Source of the DNA: Rathayibacter sp. VKM Ac-2857
GTDB taxonomy: Bacteria; Actinomycetota; Actinomycetes; Actinomycetales; Microbacteriaceae
Assembly: GCF_013205025.1 (NCBI RefSeq)
Contig: NZ_JABMLE010000002.1
Span: 1,345,125 to 1,409,124, forward strand
Length of the DNA stretch: 64,000 nucleotides
Direction of reading: 5' to 3'
Part shown: in pieces, positions 44,205 to 53,800 of the stretch
How positions within the stretch are numbered: position 1 is the first letter of the stretch
How the letters are laid out: each line of letters begins with the position of its first letter
Notes under the pieces: generated by a model
Seen by the model: only the letters and a program-made list of their open reading frames with translations
Told to the model about the DNA's origin: nothing
Database searches by the model: none
Position numbers and translations under genes: made by a program

Positions 44205-44858
44205 ATGACCGATTCCGCCGTCCTCTGCGACCCGTATCTGCGCGGGTACCCGATCGACGGCGTCGCCATCTCCACCCTCGGCCGCACGTTCGGCGGCGAG
44301 ACCGTCGCGGCGAGCGACTCGACGGCCGCACGGCTCGACGAGATCCAGCTCGACCTCGGGCAGGGCCCCTGCTGGGACGCGATCGCCGCGGGCGCCCCGG
44401 TGTCCCTCCTCGACACGGGCACGGATCCACGCTGGCCGCTCTTCGCGGAGGCGGTGGACGACCTCGACGTGCGCTCGGTCTTCGCGTTCCCGCTCACCTT
44501 CGCCGGGCTCTCGATCGGCGCGGTCGACCTCTACACCCGCGACCCGATCACGCTCGACGACGAGGTGCTCACCGAGATCAGCGCGCAGTCGCCCTCCACG
44601 TCGCTCCGGGTGCTCGCCGCCGTCCTCCACGACGACGCGGACGAGGTGAGCAGCAACCCCGGGTCCCGGCGGGTCGTCCACCAGGCCACCGGGATGATCA
44701 TCGCCCGCTACCGCCTCGACTCGGACGACGCGCTCGTGCTCCTGCGCGCGCACGCGTTCGCCCAGCACCGCCCCCTCGTCGACGTCGCCCAGGACATCGT
44801 CGCCCGCCAGGACGGCTTCCCCGCCCGCCCGCTCACCGCTCAGGACGAATCATGGTGA
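44205..44858 (+). CDS. GAF-ANTAR domain protein (first of pair)
   Basis: A 217-residue sensor-antiterminator. Residues ~15-140 form a GAF domain (GQGPCWDAIAAG, FAFPLTFAGLSIGAVDLYTR); residues ~155-210 form an ANTAR RNA-binding domain (HQATGMIIARYRLDSDDALV, then a QHRPLVDVAQDIV helix). ANTAR proteins bind paired hairpins in nascent RNA to prevent termination. ATG at 44205 precedes the GAF domain. The next gene begins within its last codons (ATGGTGA), so the two are translated together. Signal and RNA targets are unknown. Confidence 0.88.
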   Translation: MTDSAVLCDPYLRGYPIDGVAISTLGRTFGGETVAASDSTAARLDEIQLDLGQGPCWDAIAAGAPVSLLDTGTDPRWPLFAEAVDDLDVRSVFAFPLTFAGLSIGAVDLYTRDPITLDDEVLTEISAQSPSTSLRVLAAVLHDDADEVSSNPGSRRVVHQATGMIIARYRLDSDDALVLLRAHAFAQHRPLVDVAQDIVARQDGFPARPLTAQDESW

Positions 44859-45559
44859 CCACCTCCCGGGAGCGGAGCGTCATCGCGACCTTCGTGGCCC
44901 TCTCCGACACGCTCGTCGACGACTACGACGTCGTCGACTTCGCCCAGATGCTCGTGGAGAGCAGCGCGACCCTGTTCGACGCCGTCTCGGCCGGCCTCGT
45001 CCTCGCGAGCCCCGAGGGGACGCTCGAGGTGCTCGCGTCGACCGACGAGGACACCCGCCTGATCGAGCTGCTGCAGCTCGAGACCGCCGGCCCGTGCGTC
45101 GAGTGCTACGAGACCGGACACGCCGTCGTCGTCTCCGACATCCTCGACGTCGACGACCGCTGGGCTGAGTTCCGCAACCGCTCGAGCGATCTCGGCGTCC
45201 GGTCCGCCCACTGCGTGCCGATGCGCTCGCGCGGCACCACGATCGGCTCGCTCAACTTCTTCCAGGCCGCGACCGGCACCCTCGACCCCGACGACATCGC
45301 CGTCGTGCAGGCCTTCGCCGACGTCGCGACGATCGGCATCCTGCACCAGCGCGCGCTGCGCGAGAGCACCATCACGCAGGAGCAGCTGCAGCACGCCCTC
45401 GACAGCCGCGTCCTGATCGAGCAGGCGAAGGGCATCATCGCCTACTCCCAGCGCACCACCGTCGACCGCGCCTTCGAGATCCTGCGCACCCGCTCGCGCT
45501 CGACCTCCACGCCGATCACGACGCTCGCCCGCCAGATCATCGAGGGCTACCGGGACTGA
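44852..45559 (+). CDS. GAF-ANTAR domain protein (second of pair)
   Basis: A 235-residue protein with a GAF domain (residues ~10-160; GPCVECYETGHAVVVSDIL, VPMRSRGTTIGSLNFFQ) and a C-terminal ANTAR domain (IEQAKGIIAYSQRTTVDRAF, then ITTLARQIIEG). It overlaps the first GAF-ANTAR gene by 7 bases. The two are clearly different in sequence, so they may dimerise or respond to separate signals. Followed 21 bp later by a convergent small gene. Confidence 0.9.
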   Translation: MVTTSRERSVIATFVALSDTLVDDYDVVDFAQMLVESSATLFDAVSAGLVLASPEGTLEVLASTDEDTRLIELLQLETAGPCVECYETGHAVVVSDILDVDDRWAEFRNRSSDLGVRSAHCVPMRSRGTTIGSLNFFQAATGTLDPDDIAVVQAFADVATIGILHQRALRESTITQEQLQHALDSRVLIEQAKGIIAYSQRTTVDRAFEILRTRSRSTSTPITTLARQIIEGYRD

Positions 45560-45580
45560 CGGGCCGCGGCCGCACCCGGC

Positions 45581-45916
45581 TCAGAGGAAGTCGTAGTCGA
45601 GCTCGCCCCAGAGCTGCCGGGGATCGGTGTCCCACACCCCGATCGGCTCGCGCGAGCGCTCGAGCGCGTCGAGCCGCTCGCGCAGGTCGGGCGCGGAGTC
45701 GACGACGGATGCGGCGCGCTCGCCCCGCACCATGAGCGGGACGCCGAGACCGATCGTGAGGATCACCACCGCGGGCGCGTCCGAGGACGCCTCGTCCGCC
45801 AGCGTGACGGTGGCCATCCGGCCGCGCTCGGCCAGCGCCATCGAGTAGCGCAGGACCGCATCGGCGGCCTCGTCCTCGAGAACGACCGCGCCCCCGGCGT
45901 AGGTCAGGATCTTCAT
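45581..45916 (-). CDS. Hypothetical small protein, paralogue of the 42346-42699 product
   Basis: ATG at 45916 with GGGAG 7 bases upstream gives 111 residues; a longer GTG-started form would add 24 unconserved residues. It shares the start MKIL-x-x-A, a DEAADAVLRYSMALAE helix, a VTLADEASSDAPAVVILTIG strand region and LRERLDALERS with its paralogue. The C-terminus ends in GELDYDFL, echoing the acidic-aromatic end of the other copy. Cytoplasmic, function unknown. The two paralogues flank the small-gene and GAF-ANTAR block. Confidence 0.75.
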   Translation of the reverse strand: MKILTYAGGAVVLEDEAADAVLRYSMALAERGRMATVTLADEASSDAPAVVILTIGLGVPLMVRGERAASVVDSAPDLRERLDALERSREPIGVWDTDPRQLWGELDYDFL

Positions 45917-46073
45917 CTCTTGCTCCCCAGGTGGTCTCGGCGGATCGACGAGGTTCCGACATCGGGGACCAGGATGCGGTCCGCTCACCGTACGCCACGC
46001 AACGGCCCTCGCACAGGGCCCTGCGCGGATGCGAGGTCGGCACCGATCAGCTCTAGCCCCGGACCTGCGCGCA

Positions 46074-46087
46074 TGTTAACGTGAACA
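46074..46087. promoter_or_regulatory. LacI-type operator upstream of GH43 gene
   Basis: TGTTAACGTGAACA is a 14-bp near-palindrome with central CG (TGTTAAC/GTGAACA, one asymmetric pair), 58 bp before the GH43 ATG. It has the form of a LacI-family sugar-regulator site but differs from the GGACCGGTCC sites near 4.4 kb, so a different repressor is implied; none is encoded nearby. Confidence 0.5.
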
Positions 46088-46145
46088 CCATCCGCCGGCC
46101 CCTCTTCGGCGGCCTGATCCCCCTCACCCAGGAAAGGTCTCGACG

Positions 46146-49142
46146 ATGAGACGACGCTCCCCGGAGCCCCCTGCCACCGCGCCCCGGCGCCGTGCCCGGT
46201 CCCTCTTCCTCTCCGCACTCGCGTGCACGAGCGTCGCCCTCGGAGGCGCCCTCGTCCCCGTCACGGCCCAGGCCGCCGACGCGCCCGCGCCCACTGCGCA
46301 CTACGACATGTCGCACGCCGGCTCCGCCCTGCTCGACATCTCGGGCAACGGGCGCAACGCGACGCTGACCGGTCTCACCGACGCCTCCTTCGCGGACGCG
46401 GGCGGCGACCAGGTCGCCCGCTTCAAGGCCGACGGCTACGCGAGCCTCCCGCAGGGGCTCGTCACGGGCGCCGACAACGCGTTCGCCGTCGAGTACACCG
46501 TGAAGACCCAGACCACCGCGAACCAGTTCGGCTGGGTCATCGGCGCCGGCATCGGCCCCTGGAACACCACCCAGCTCGGCAACCACGTCTTCGTGAACCC
46601 GCGGAACCCCGACGGCTCCCCCAGCGGCCAGGTCCTCGCCGGCATCCGCGTGAAGGACACCGGCAACGGCGAGACCCGGATGCCCTTCGGCGGCACCCTC
46701 AACCCCGGCTTCACCACGCTCACCCTCGTCGGCACCGGCACCGGAGCGAGCACCACGCTCACCCTCTACCGCGACGGCACGCAGATCTCGACGGTCACCG
46801 CCGCCAAGTCGATGGCGAGCATCGTCCCGACCGGGAGCACGCTCGGCTACCTCGGCCGCTCGCTCTACTCCGGCGACCCGCTCGTCACCGCCGACGTCAC
46901 CGACGTCAAGTTCTGGGACACCGCGCTCACCGCGGACCAGGTCGCAGCGAGCATGCCGACCGCCGCTGCGAAGGCCGCCGCGACCTCGGCGCTGCTGCGC
47001 CCCGACATCCTGCCCGTGCTCCTGGCCGGCAACCCCTCGCTGACCGCCGTCTCGACGAACCTGACGCTCCCCGCGACCAGCAGCGGCGTCCCGCTCACCT
47101 GGACCTCCTCGAACCCCGCGGTCGTCTCCGGCACCGGAGTCGTCTCGCGCTCGATCGCGCAGGACACCCCGGTCACCCTCACGGCGACCACCGCCCAGGG
47201 CGCCGTGCTCACCTTCGACGTCGTCGTGCTCGCCCCGCGGATCAACGACGACCTCGACGCGCTGGTGCTCGCCACCCGCACCACCGAGAACCTCCCGCTC
47301 GCGGTGAAGGGCGCCAAGAACGGCACCGACATCGTCTGGACCTCGTCCGACCCGGCGCTCGTCACCCCGACCAGCACCTCGTACACCGCCCCGGCGGTCG
47401 GCTCGGCCGACCCGTTCCGCGGCGGCGGCGTCGTGACCCGTCCGGCCTACGGCGCGGGCGACAAGCCGGTCACGCTGACCGCGACGGCGACGCTCAACGG
47501 CGTCACCGAGACCCGCGCCTTCACCCTCACGGTCGCCGAGCTCGGCCGCACCGCCCCCGACGCGGGCTACGCCTCGGCGTACTTCAAGTCCGACGGCGAC
47601 GAGAAGATCTACCAGGCGGCGACGTCGGGCAACGACTTCTTCACCTTCTCCCCCGTCAACGACGGCAAGGCGGTCATCACCTCGACGACCGACACCAAGG
47701 GCCTGCGCGACCCGTTCATCCTCCGCTCGCACAACGGCGACAAGTACTACATGGTCGCCACCGACCTCTGCATCTCCTGCGGCACCGGCTGGGGCGACGC
47801 GCAGTCCAAGGGCAGCCTCAAGATCGAGGTCTGGGAGTCGACCGACCTCGTGAAGTGGACCCGCACCAACGGCGCCGACACCGGCATCACGGTCAACCAG
47901 CCGGCCGCCGGCATGACCTGGGCGCCGGAGGCGTACTGGGACGACGCCCTGCAGTCCTACGTGGTCTTCTTCTCCTCGCGCCTCTACTCCGACGCGACGA
48001 AGACCAACAGCGACAAGCTCTACTCCCGCGTCTTCTCGGTGATCACCCGCGACTTCCGCACCTTCACCCAGCCGCCCGCCACCTGGCAGGACACCGGCTA
48101 CGCGCGGATCGACTCGACGATCACCAAGATCGGCGACTACTACTACCGCTTCACCAAGAACGAGGAGGGCGGCGCCGCCGGCACCCTCGAGGCCGGCAAG
48201 GACATCTTCCTCGAGAAGTCGACGGTGCTCACCGCGCCGACGACCTCCTCGAACTGGAGCGCCGATCCGACCAAGACCTGGCAGCTGACCGACACCAACA
48301 TGACCAAGCTCGAGACCGGACAGGACGGTGAGGGACCCGAGATCATCAAGCTGAACGCGGGCGACCCCAACGACACCACCGCGAACGGCGACGGCTACGC
48401 CTTCCTCGTCGACAACTACGGTCAGGGCGGCTACAAGGCCTTCGTGACCTCGGGAGCGGCCATCGCGGGCAGCTCGCAGTCGGCTCGCCTGTCGAAGTCG
48501 GCCGACTGGAACGTCTCGACCAAGGGCGGCCTCCCGGCCAGCCCGCGGCACGGCGCGTTCGTCAGCGTCCCGCAGACGGTCCTCACCGCGATGAAGAACT
48601 GGACCGGCGTCACCGCCGTCGACTCGACCACGACCCTCACCGCCGACGGCCGCACGGTCACGGCGAAGGTCGCGGCGGCCGACAAGGGCGACGTCGCCGG
48701 CACCGTCACCTTCACCGGCGGCACCTGGAGCTCGACCGTCGCCCTCTCGGGCGGCTCGGCGAGCGCCGTCGTCCCGGCCGGAGTGAGCGGCGTCACCGCC
48801 TCCTACAACGGCTACGCCGACGCACTGGTGCGCACCTCGGCCTCGGCCGCGGTGTCGCTGGACACGCTCGAGCTCGCCCCCGTCGTCTCGACGCGCTGCG
48901 TCGCCGGCAAGGTCGTGCTCACCGTCACCGTCAAGAACACCGACACCGCAGCGGCCGACATCACCGTCGAGTCCGCCTACGGCACGAAGGCGTTCCCCTC
49001 GGTCGCCCCGGGCTCCTCGGCCTCGGCCGCGTTCACCACGCGCCTCAAGTCGACGCCCGCCGGCACCGTCGCCGTCACCGGCACCTCCCCCGGCCAGCCC
49101 GCCTTCGCCGCCACCCTCCCCTACCAGGCGGCCACCTGCTGA
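46146..49142 (+). CDS. Secreted multidomain GH43-type glycoside hydrolase
   Basis: A 998-residue exported protein. A signal peptide (Arg-rich, hydrophobic, ending near AQAADA at about 43) is followed by a LamG/concanavalin-like domain (~50-260), an Ig-like region (~275-460), a five-bladed-propeller GH43-type domain (~475-790) and a C-terminal Ig-like stretch. In the catalytic domain GLRDPFIL (~519-526), WAPEAYWDD (~592) and GEGPEII (~729) supply the expected Asp and Glu. It probably trims arabinose-containing plant polysaccharide outside the cell. The LacI-type operator upstream suggests sugar induction. No sortase or cell-wall anchor is seen. Confidence 0.85.
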   Translation: MRRRSPEPPATAPRRRARSLFLSALACTSVALGGALVPVTAQAADAPAPTAHYDMSHAGSALLDISGNGRNATLTGLTDASFADAGGDQVARFKADGYASLPQGLVTGADNAFAVEYTVKTQTTANQFGWVIGAGIGPWNTTQLGNHVFVNPRNPDGSPSGQVLAGIRVKDTGNGETRMPFGGTLNPGFTTLTLVGTGTGASTTLTLYRDGTQISTVTAAKSMASIVPTGSTLGYLGRSLYSGDPLVTADVTDVKFWDTALTADQVAASMPTAAAKAAATSALLRPDILPVLLAGNPSLTAVSTNLTLPATSSGVPLTWTSSNPAVVSGTGVVSRSIAQDTPVTLTATTAQGAVLTFDVVVLAPRINDDLDALVLATRTTENLPLAVKGAKNGTDIVWTSSDPALVTPTSTSYTAPAVGSADPFRGGGVVTRPAYGAGDKPVTLTATATLNGVTETRAFTLTVAELGRTAPDAGYASAYFKSDGDEKIYQAATSGNDFFTFSPVNDGKAVITSTTDTKGLRDPFILRSHNGDKYYMVATDLCISCGTGWGDAQSKGSLKIEVWESTDLVKWTRTNGADTGITVNQPAAGMTWAPEAYWDDALQSYVVFFSSRLYSDATKTNSDKLYSRVFSVITRDFRTFTQPPATWQDTGYARIDSTITKIGDYYYRFTKNEEGGAAGTLEAGKDIFLEKSTVLTAPTTSSNWSADPTKTWQLTDTNMTKLETGQDGEGPEIIKLNAGDPNDTTANGDGYAFLVDNYGQGGYKAFVTSGAAIAGSSQSARLSKSADWNVSTKGGLPASPRHGAFVSVPQTVLTAMKNWTGVTAVDSTTTLTADGRTVTAKVAAADKGDVAGTVTFTGGTWSSTVALSGGSASAVVPAGVSGVTASYNGYADALVRTSASAAVSLDTLELAPVVSTRCVAGKVVLTVTVKNTDTAAADITVESAYGTKAFPSVAPGSSASAAFTTRLKSTPAGTVAVTGTSPGQPAFAATLPYQAATC

Positions 49143-49157
49143 CCCCCTGACGCCGAG

Positions 49158-49189
49158 GGCCCCCTCCCGCTCCCCTGCGGAAGGGGGCC
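49158..49189. terminator. Terminator after the GH43 gene
   Basis: GGCCCCCT (49158-49165) pairs with AGGGGGCC (49182-49189), and an inner CCGC/GCGG stem extends it; TTCG follows. Lies between the convergent GH43 and response-regulator genes. Confidence 0.65.
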
Positions 49190-49204
49190 TTCGTCGTCCA
49201 CCCT

Positions 49205-49266
49205 CCGCGAGATGCCACTTGTGCACGCGACACGCCGTGAGAACTGCGCACAAGTGGCATCTCGCG
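49205..49266 (+). repeat. Family-2 palindromic element, copy C
   Basis: Arms CCGCGAGATGCCACTTGTG and CACAAGTGGCATCTCGCG with core GCGACACGCCG on the plus strand, opposite in orientation to copies A and B. Sits in a convergent intergenic region beside a terminator. Confidence 0.85.
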
Positions 49267-49284
49267 TGAGGTGCCGGGCGCGGG

Positions 49285-49956
49285 TCAGGGCAGGTCGAGG
49301 CGGAAGCCGACGCCGCGGAGGGTGGTGATCGTCACCGCCGCGCCGAGCTTGCGGCGGAGCGCGAAGACGTGGACGTCGAGGGTGCGGGTGGAGCCGAACC
49401 AGTTGCAGTCCCACACCTCGTCGATCAGGGCCTCGCGGGTGAGCACCGCCCCTGGGCGCCTGGCCAGGGCGAGCAGCAGGTCGAACTCCTTCGGCGTCAG
49501 GGCGAGCTCCGCCCCGTCGAGGTGCACGCGTCGCGAAGCGGGATCGACGACGACCCGGCCGAGCGACAGGGGCGGCAGCGGGAGGGCGACCGACCGCGCC
49601 GCGCCGGTGCCGGCCCTCCTGCTCACCGCGCGGATCCGCGCGATCAAGCCGTGCAGGCCGAACGGCTTGATCACGCAGTCGTCGGCGCCCACTTCGAGTG
49701 CGGCGACGGTGTCCGCCTCGTCGCTCCGCGCGGTGACGACGATGATCGGCACCTCGGATCGGCGGCGGAGCATTCGGCAGACGTCGAGCCCGTCCATGTC
49801 CGGCAGCCCGAGGTCGAGCAGGACGAGGTCCGCCGGTCCGGACGCCAGCGCCTCCCGGCCGCTCCTCGCGCGGACGACACGGTAGCCGTAGCGCTCGAGC
49901 GTGCCGGCCACGCAGTCGGCGATCGAGAGGTCGTCCTCCACGAGCAAGATGAGCAC
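49285..49956 (-). CDS. OmpR/PhoB-family response regulator, orphan
   Basis: A 223-residue transcription factor. Receiver domain residues 1-115 with Asp8, Asp9, phospho-acceptor Asp48 (VLLDLGLPDMDG), Thr75 and Lys97 (IKPFG); winged-helix output domain at about 125-223 with LTPKEFDLLLALARRPG and REALIDEVW. All receiver residues are intact, so it should be phosphorylatable. No histidine kinase gene lies on either side, so its partner is elsewhere or it is driven by cross-talk. ATG at 49956 begins directly at the receiver. Confidence 0.93.
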   Translation of the reverse strand: MLILLVEDDLSIADCVAGTLERYGYRVVRARSGREALASGPADLVLLDLGLPDMDGLDVCRMLRRRSEVPIIVVTARSDEADTVAALEVGADDCVIKPFGLHGLIARIRAVSRRAGTGAARSVALPLPPLSLGRVVVDPASRRVHLDGAELALTPKEFDLLLALARRPGAVLTREALIDEVWDCNWFGSTRTLDVHVFALRRKLGAAVTITTLRGVGFRLDLP

Positions 49957-49996
49957 ACCTCAGCCTGCCACGGCCGCCACGGCGATCGCTCGACTG

Positions 49997-50524
49997 TCAC
50001 GGCGCGACGGGTTCCTTCGAGGAGTGGTGCTCGACGATCTTCCACTCCCCGTCGATCTCCTCGTAGACGAAGGTGAACCGGGCGTGCACGACCTCCCCGG
50101 TCGCCGCGAGATCGAACGTGTAGAGGCCGGTGTCGGAGGCGTAGCCGTCGCCGAGATCGCGGACCACGCTCTCGTCGATCGTCCCCGTCGGCCGCTTCTT
50201 CAGGAACGCGTCGAAGTAGCCGATGCGCTCGGCGGACGTGTCGAGGACTCCGGGAGCCAGGGTCGGCAGCAGCACCGCGTCCTCCGCGTACAGCGCGTCC
50301 ACCTCCGCGGGATCGCCGGTCGCGAGCGCCGCGTTCCATTCGTCGAACAGCCCGCGCACCTCGGCGTCGGTGGGTGCCTCAGCGGCAGTCGACGACGCCG
50401 CCGCCGCCGTGGAGCCGGCCGGCGCGGTGGCCGCGCTGCACCCGACGAGCACCAGGAGCAGCGCGGCCGGCGGAGCGAGGACAGCGGCGAGACGGCGGGA
50501 CGAGCGGACACGACGAGACGACAT
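49997..50524 (-). CDS. SnoaL/SgcJ-like lipoprotein
   Basis: A 175-residue lipoprotein: Arg-rich N-terminus, hydrophobic core and lipobox LVGC (Cys29), then an Ala/Ser/Thr linker. Residues ~50-172 form a SnoaL-like cone fold of the SgcJ/EcaC or CaMKII-association type (VRGLFDEWNAALATGDPAEV, ALYAEDAVLLPT, VHARFTFVYEEIDGEWKIVE). Such domains bind or isomerise small ligands or simply oligomerise. It is 40 bp upstream of the response-regulator gene on the same strand and may share its transcript. Extracytoplasmic, exact role unknown. Confidence 0.82.
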   Translation of the reverse strand: MSSRRVRSSRRLAAVLAPPAALLLVLVGCSAATAPAGSTAAAASSTAAEAPTDAEVRGLFDEWNAALATGDPAEVDALYAEDAVLLPTLAPGVLDTSAERIGYFDAFLKKRPTGTIDESVVRDLGDGYASDTGLYTFDLAATGEVVHARFTFVYEEIDGEWKIVEHHSSKEPVAP

Positions 50525-50643
50525 GGCATTCCCTGACGACGAGAGGAGCGGCGGCCCGGCGACGCCGGCGCTCCCACACTCCCGCCCGCCCCGTCAGCGC
50601 CCGGTCACCCCCGCGTCACGCCCGGGTCAACGTCTGCTCCCCA

Positions 50644-50706
50644 CCGCGAGATGCCACTTGTGCACGCGACACGCCGACGGAAGCGTGCACAAGTGGCATC
50701 TCGCGG
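50644..50706 (+). repeat. Family-2 palindromic element, copy D
   Basis: Arms CCGCGAGATGCCACTTGTG and CACAAGTGGCATCTCGCGG, perfectly matched, with core GCGACACGCCG on the plus strand. It lies in the 358-bp divergent region between the lipoprotein and the large secreted protein, the only copy found upstream of genes. The rest of that region (50707-50882) holds nothing I can identify. Confidence 0.88.
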
Positions 50707-50882
50707 GACCGCCAGCGCTGTGGCCGTCTCCGTGCGGGATGGCGGGTTCGAGCGAAGTGGCGGCTTCGGTGCCGGATGGCGCAGACGGATCTAGAAGCCG
50801 GATCGCACCGTCACTACGGTATGGCGAACGATCGCTCGACACCTCCCACCCGGCCCGCCTTCCCTCCCTTCCCTGGAGCAGC

Positions 50883-53800
50883 ATGTCTCGACGCCTCACT
50901 CGACCGACCGCCGTCCTGACGGCCCTTCTCCTCCTCGGCACGGCCGTCCCCGCAGAGGCCTCGACGACCGGCCCCTCTCCTCTCTCCGATCCGCTCGCGG
51001 GCGTCGCGATGGAAGCGCTGCGCGTCCTGCCCGCGGATCCGCAGGCGAGCCGCCCCGCCGCCGTCTACACGATCGTCGACGACCGGGACATCGCGTTCCC
51101 GGTCGCGGCGACGCCGTCGCCGGGCACCGAGGGGTCGGCCTACGACCTGCGCACGGCGGCACCGCTCGCCGCGGTCGCCGACGTCGTCCGGGGCCGGACG
51201 GGTCTCGTGCGCTGCTCGCAGGTCGACGCCGCCCCGGACTCGATCCCGGCCGCGTTCGCGCCCCTCTGCCGCGCGGCGAGCGCCGCCGAGACGACCTGGA
51301 AGGACGGCCGATCCCTCGGGGTGCCGATCTGGTACGCCCGCGACCTCGACGGAGAACTGGTCTGCATCTCGGGAACGGGAGCGGAATGCCTCACGAGCGA
51401 GCCCGGCATCGATCCGGCGGCGGGTGCCGATCGCTGGCGCGTGTCCTCCGCTCGGTGCAGCTCCGCGCCGGCGGAATCCCCCCTGATGCAGGCCTGCAAT
51501 CGGCTCCGCGCCGCTCTCGTCGACTCCGGGCACCGGACGGCGCAGCGAGCGCACGAGCGCCAGTACGCGCGGATGGATCGTCTCTTCTCCCTCGGGTTGA
51601 ACGACGCGAGACTCGGAGCGGAGGCGGCGCTCAACGGGAGGATCGCCGCCCTCGAGTCGCGGATCCGGGGCGCGATCGTCGAGCAGAGGAGCGTGTGCAA
51701 TCCGCTCTGGTTGGTCCTCAGTCTCGGGATCACCAGCGCTTTCTGCACCACGGTCGGTCATGACGTGAAGACGCTCGAGGCGGAGCGGGACGCCGTCAAG
51801 AAGGAGCACGACGCCCGGGTCGGCGAGGCGCAGGCGGCACTCCGGGCACGGATGGCGGAGGACTGGCACGAGCTGCACCGCACCTGGGCGGGCGAGGACC
51901 CCACCGGCTTCGCGGCTCTGCTCCGGGTCGAGAGCAAGGAGCTGTCCGAGTTGAAGGCGACGGAGGAGGAGTACCGGCGCGCCGCCGACAGCGACGAGCA
52001 GGAGTTCCGCGCGCTGCAGCAGCAGTGGCTCCACGAGCGCAGCGTGGTCGGGGAGGCGGAGAAGATCCCGCTGATCGGGCCGATGATCCGGCACATCGAG
52101 GACTACGAGGAGAATCCGAGCAGCACCAACCTCCGCCGCATCTTCCTCGGAGCGCTCGGCCCGGTGGGCGAGACCATCGAGGGCGGCGTGGAGCTCACCG
52201 CCGAGACCTCGCTGAAGTCCGGCGAGCAGCGCTTCCTCTCGGACGCGCTGCACGAGATCGGAGGGAAGGACGACTTCGGCACCACGCTCGAGAGCCTCGC
52301 CGCCGACTTCTCGAAGGACCTCGGCGACGAGGCGGTGGAGGGCGTCCGCGAGAGCGGCCTCTGGAGCGAGGCACCCGGGTCCGACGCGCCGCCGGAGTCG
52401 CAGTACCAGGACTTCGGGCAGCTCCTCGCTCGGTCCTCGCGGATGACTCCTGACGCGACGTCGAAGTGGCTCCTCGCGAGCGGGCCGCTCAGCGACAAGC
52501 TCGGGATCGACGGCACGAAGCGGTTCCCCGTCCTCAGCGGCACCAGCGCCGATCTGCGTCTCGCGGCAGGGCAGGTCGCCTTCGAGCGCGGGGTGGAGGA
52601 GGTCTTCACGCACGCGTTCGGCACGGACTACGAGCAGGTCGCGCGGAAGAATTCCGCCTGGATGAACGCGGAGGCGCGGCTCATCACGGCGGAGATGCTG
52701 AAGGTCGTGACGGATTCCGCCTATCTCGAGCAGATCAGCCCGACGTGGGTCGCCTCCGACACCCTGGGCGATCGGCCCGCCGCCTTCGTCTACGACGACG
52801 ATCAGAGCGCGATCCTGCTCAACAAGGACCGCATGAGCTTCACCGACGGTGCCGCGAACCCGGAGTTCGCCAAGTTCTACCTCGAGGAGCTCGGTCACTC
52901 GCTGAACTGGTGGCGCTGCCAGATCTTCGACGTCGAGGTGAAGTACTGCGAGGTTCCGGGCGACGCCGGTGCGCGCTTCCGCGACGCCGTGATGCTGAGC
53001 ACGCCGGCGACCGATCCCGAATTCGCCGCCGCGGTCGCGGATCTTCCGGCTCACGACCAGGAGAGCACGGCGATGGTCCGGTTCTCCGGCGGCTCGACCG
53101 CGCACCTGGAGGGCTGGAACTCCTACAGCTCCCTCAACTCGCACATCTCCGGGAAGGGCCGGTTCAGCTTCCTCCTGCGGGCGGGGATCGAGCTCTCCTC
53201 CGAGTATCCCGGGGTGAGCGACGAGTTCGACCTGGAGATGTCGGTCGGCGCTCCGTCGATGACCAGGAGCGGCAATCCGTGGGTCACCTCTCCGAACGGG
53301 ACGTGCGAGGTCCGGCAGCTCGCCGCCAAGGAGGACTGCAACGTCCCCACGATGTCGATCGCCTTCTCCTTCCGCGACTCGATCAACTACTCGCTCCTGG
53401 GGGCGCCGCGGGTGCGGGACAGCCGGCTCGCGAGCGCAGGGGTCAACCTCTCCCCGGCGATCGTGCGCAAGCACGGCGTCCGGCTCTACTTCCAGCCCAA
53501 GCCCGGAGAGCCCGACGCGTGGCGGTTCCTGCCCGGCCACTCGATCTACTTCAAGGAGTTCTCACTGGCCGCCGACGGCAAGATCGACGGCACGAAGATG
53601 CTCGACACGTTCGCCGGCAAGCGGATGCCGGCTCCGCACCGGCTCGACGTCGCCGGGAAGGCGACCGTCGAGGGCAGCTACATCGTGGAGATCGCCACCC
53701 GCGAGAAGTCCGCGCTGGACCGCTGGCTCGCCCTCGACGTCTCGTCCGCGCTGCTCGGCTGCGCCGGCGGCGTCGTCTTCGCGGTCGTCGCGGAGCAGGA

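Noticed and set aside
46053..49253. A 1066-codon open frame antisense to the GH43 gene
   Set aside because: Gly/Arg/Val/Asp-rich shadow with no domain; the plus strand has signal peptide and catalytic motifs.
50814..53540. A 908-codon frame antisense to the large secreted gene
   Set aside because: No ribosome-binding site or recognisable domain; composition typical of an antisense shadow.
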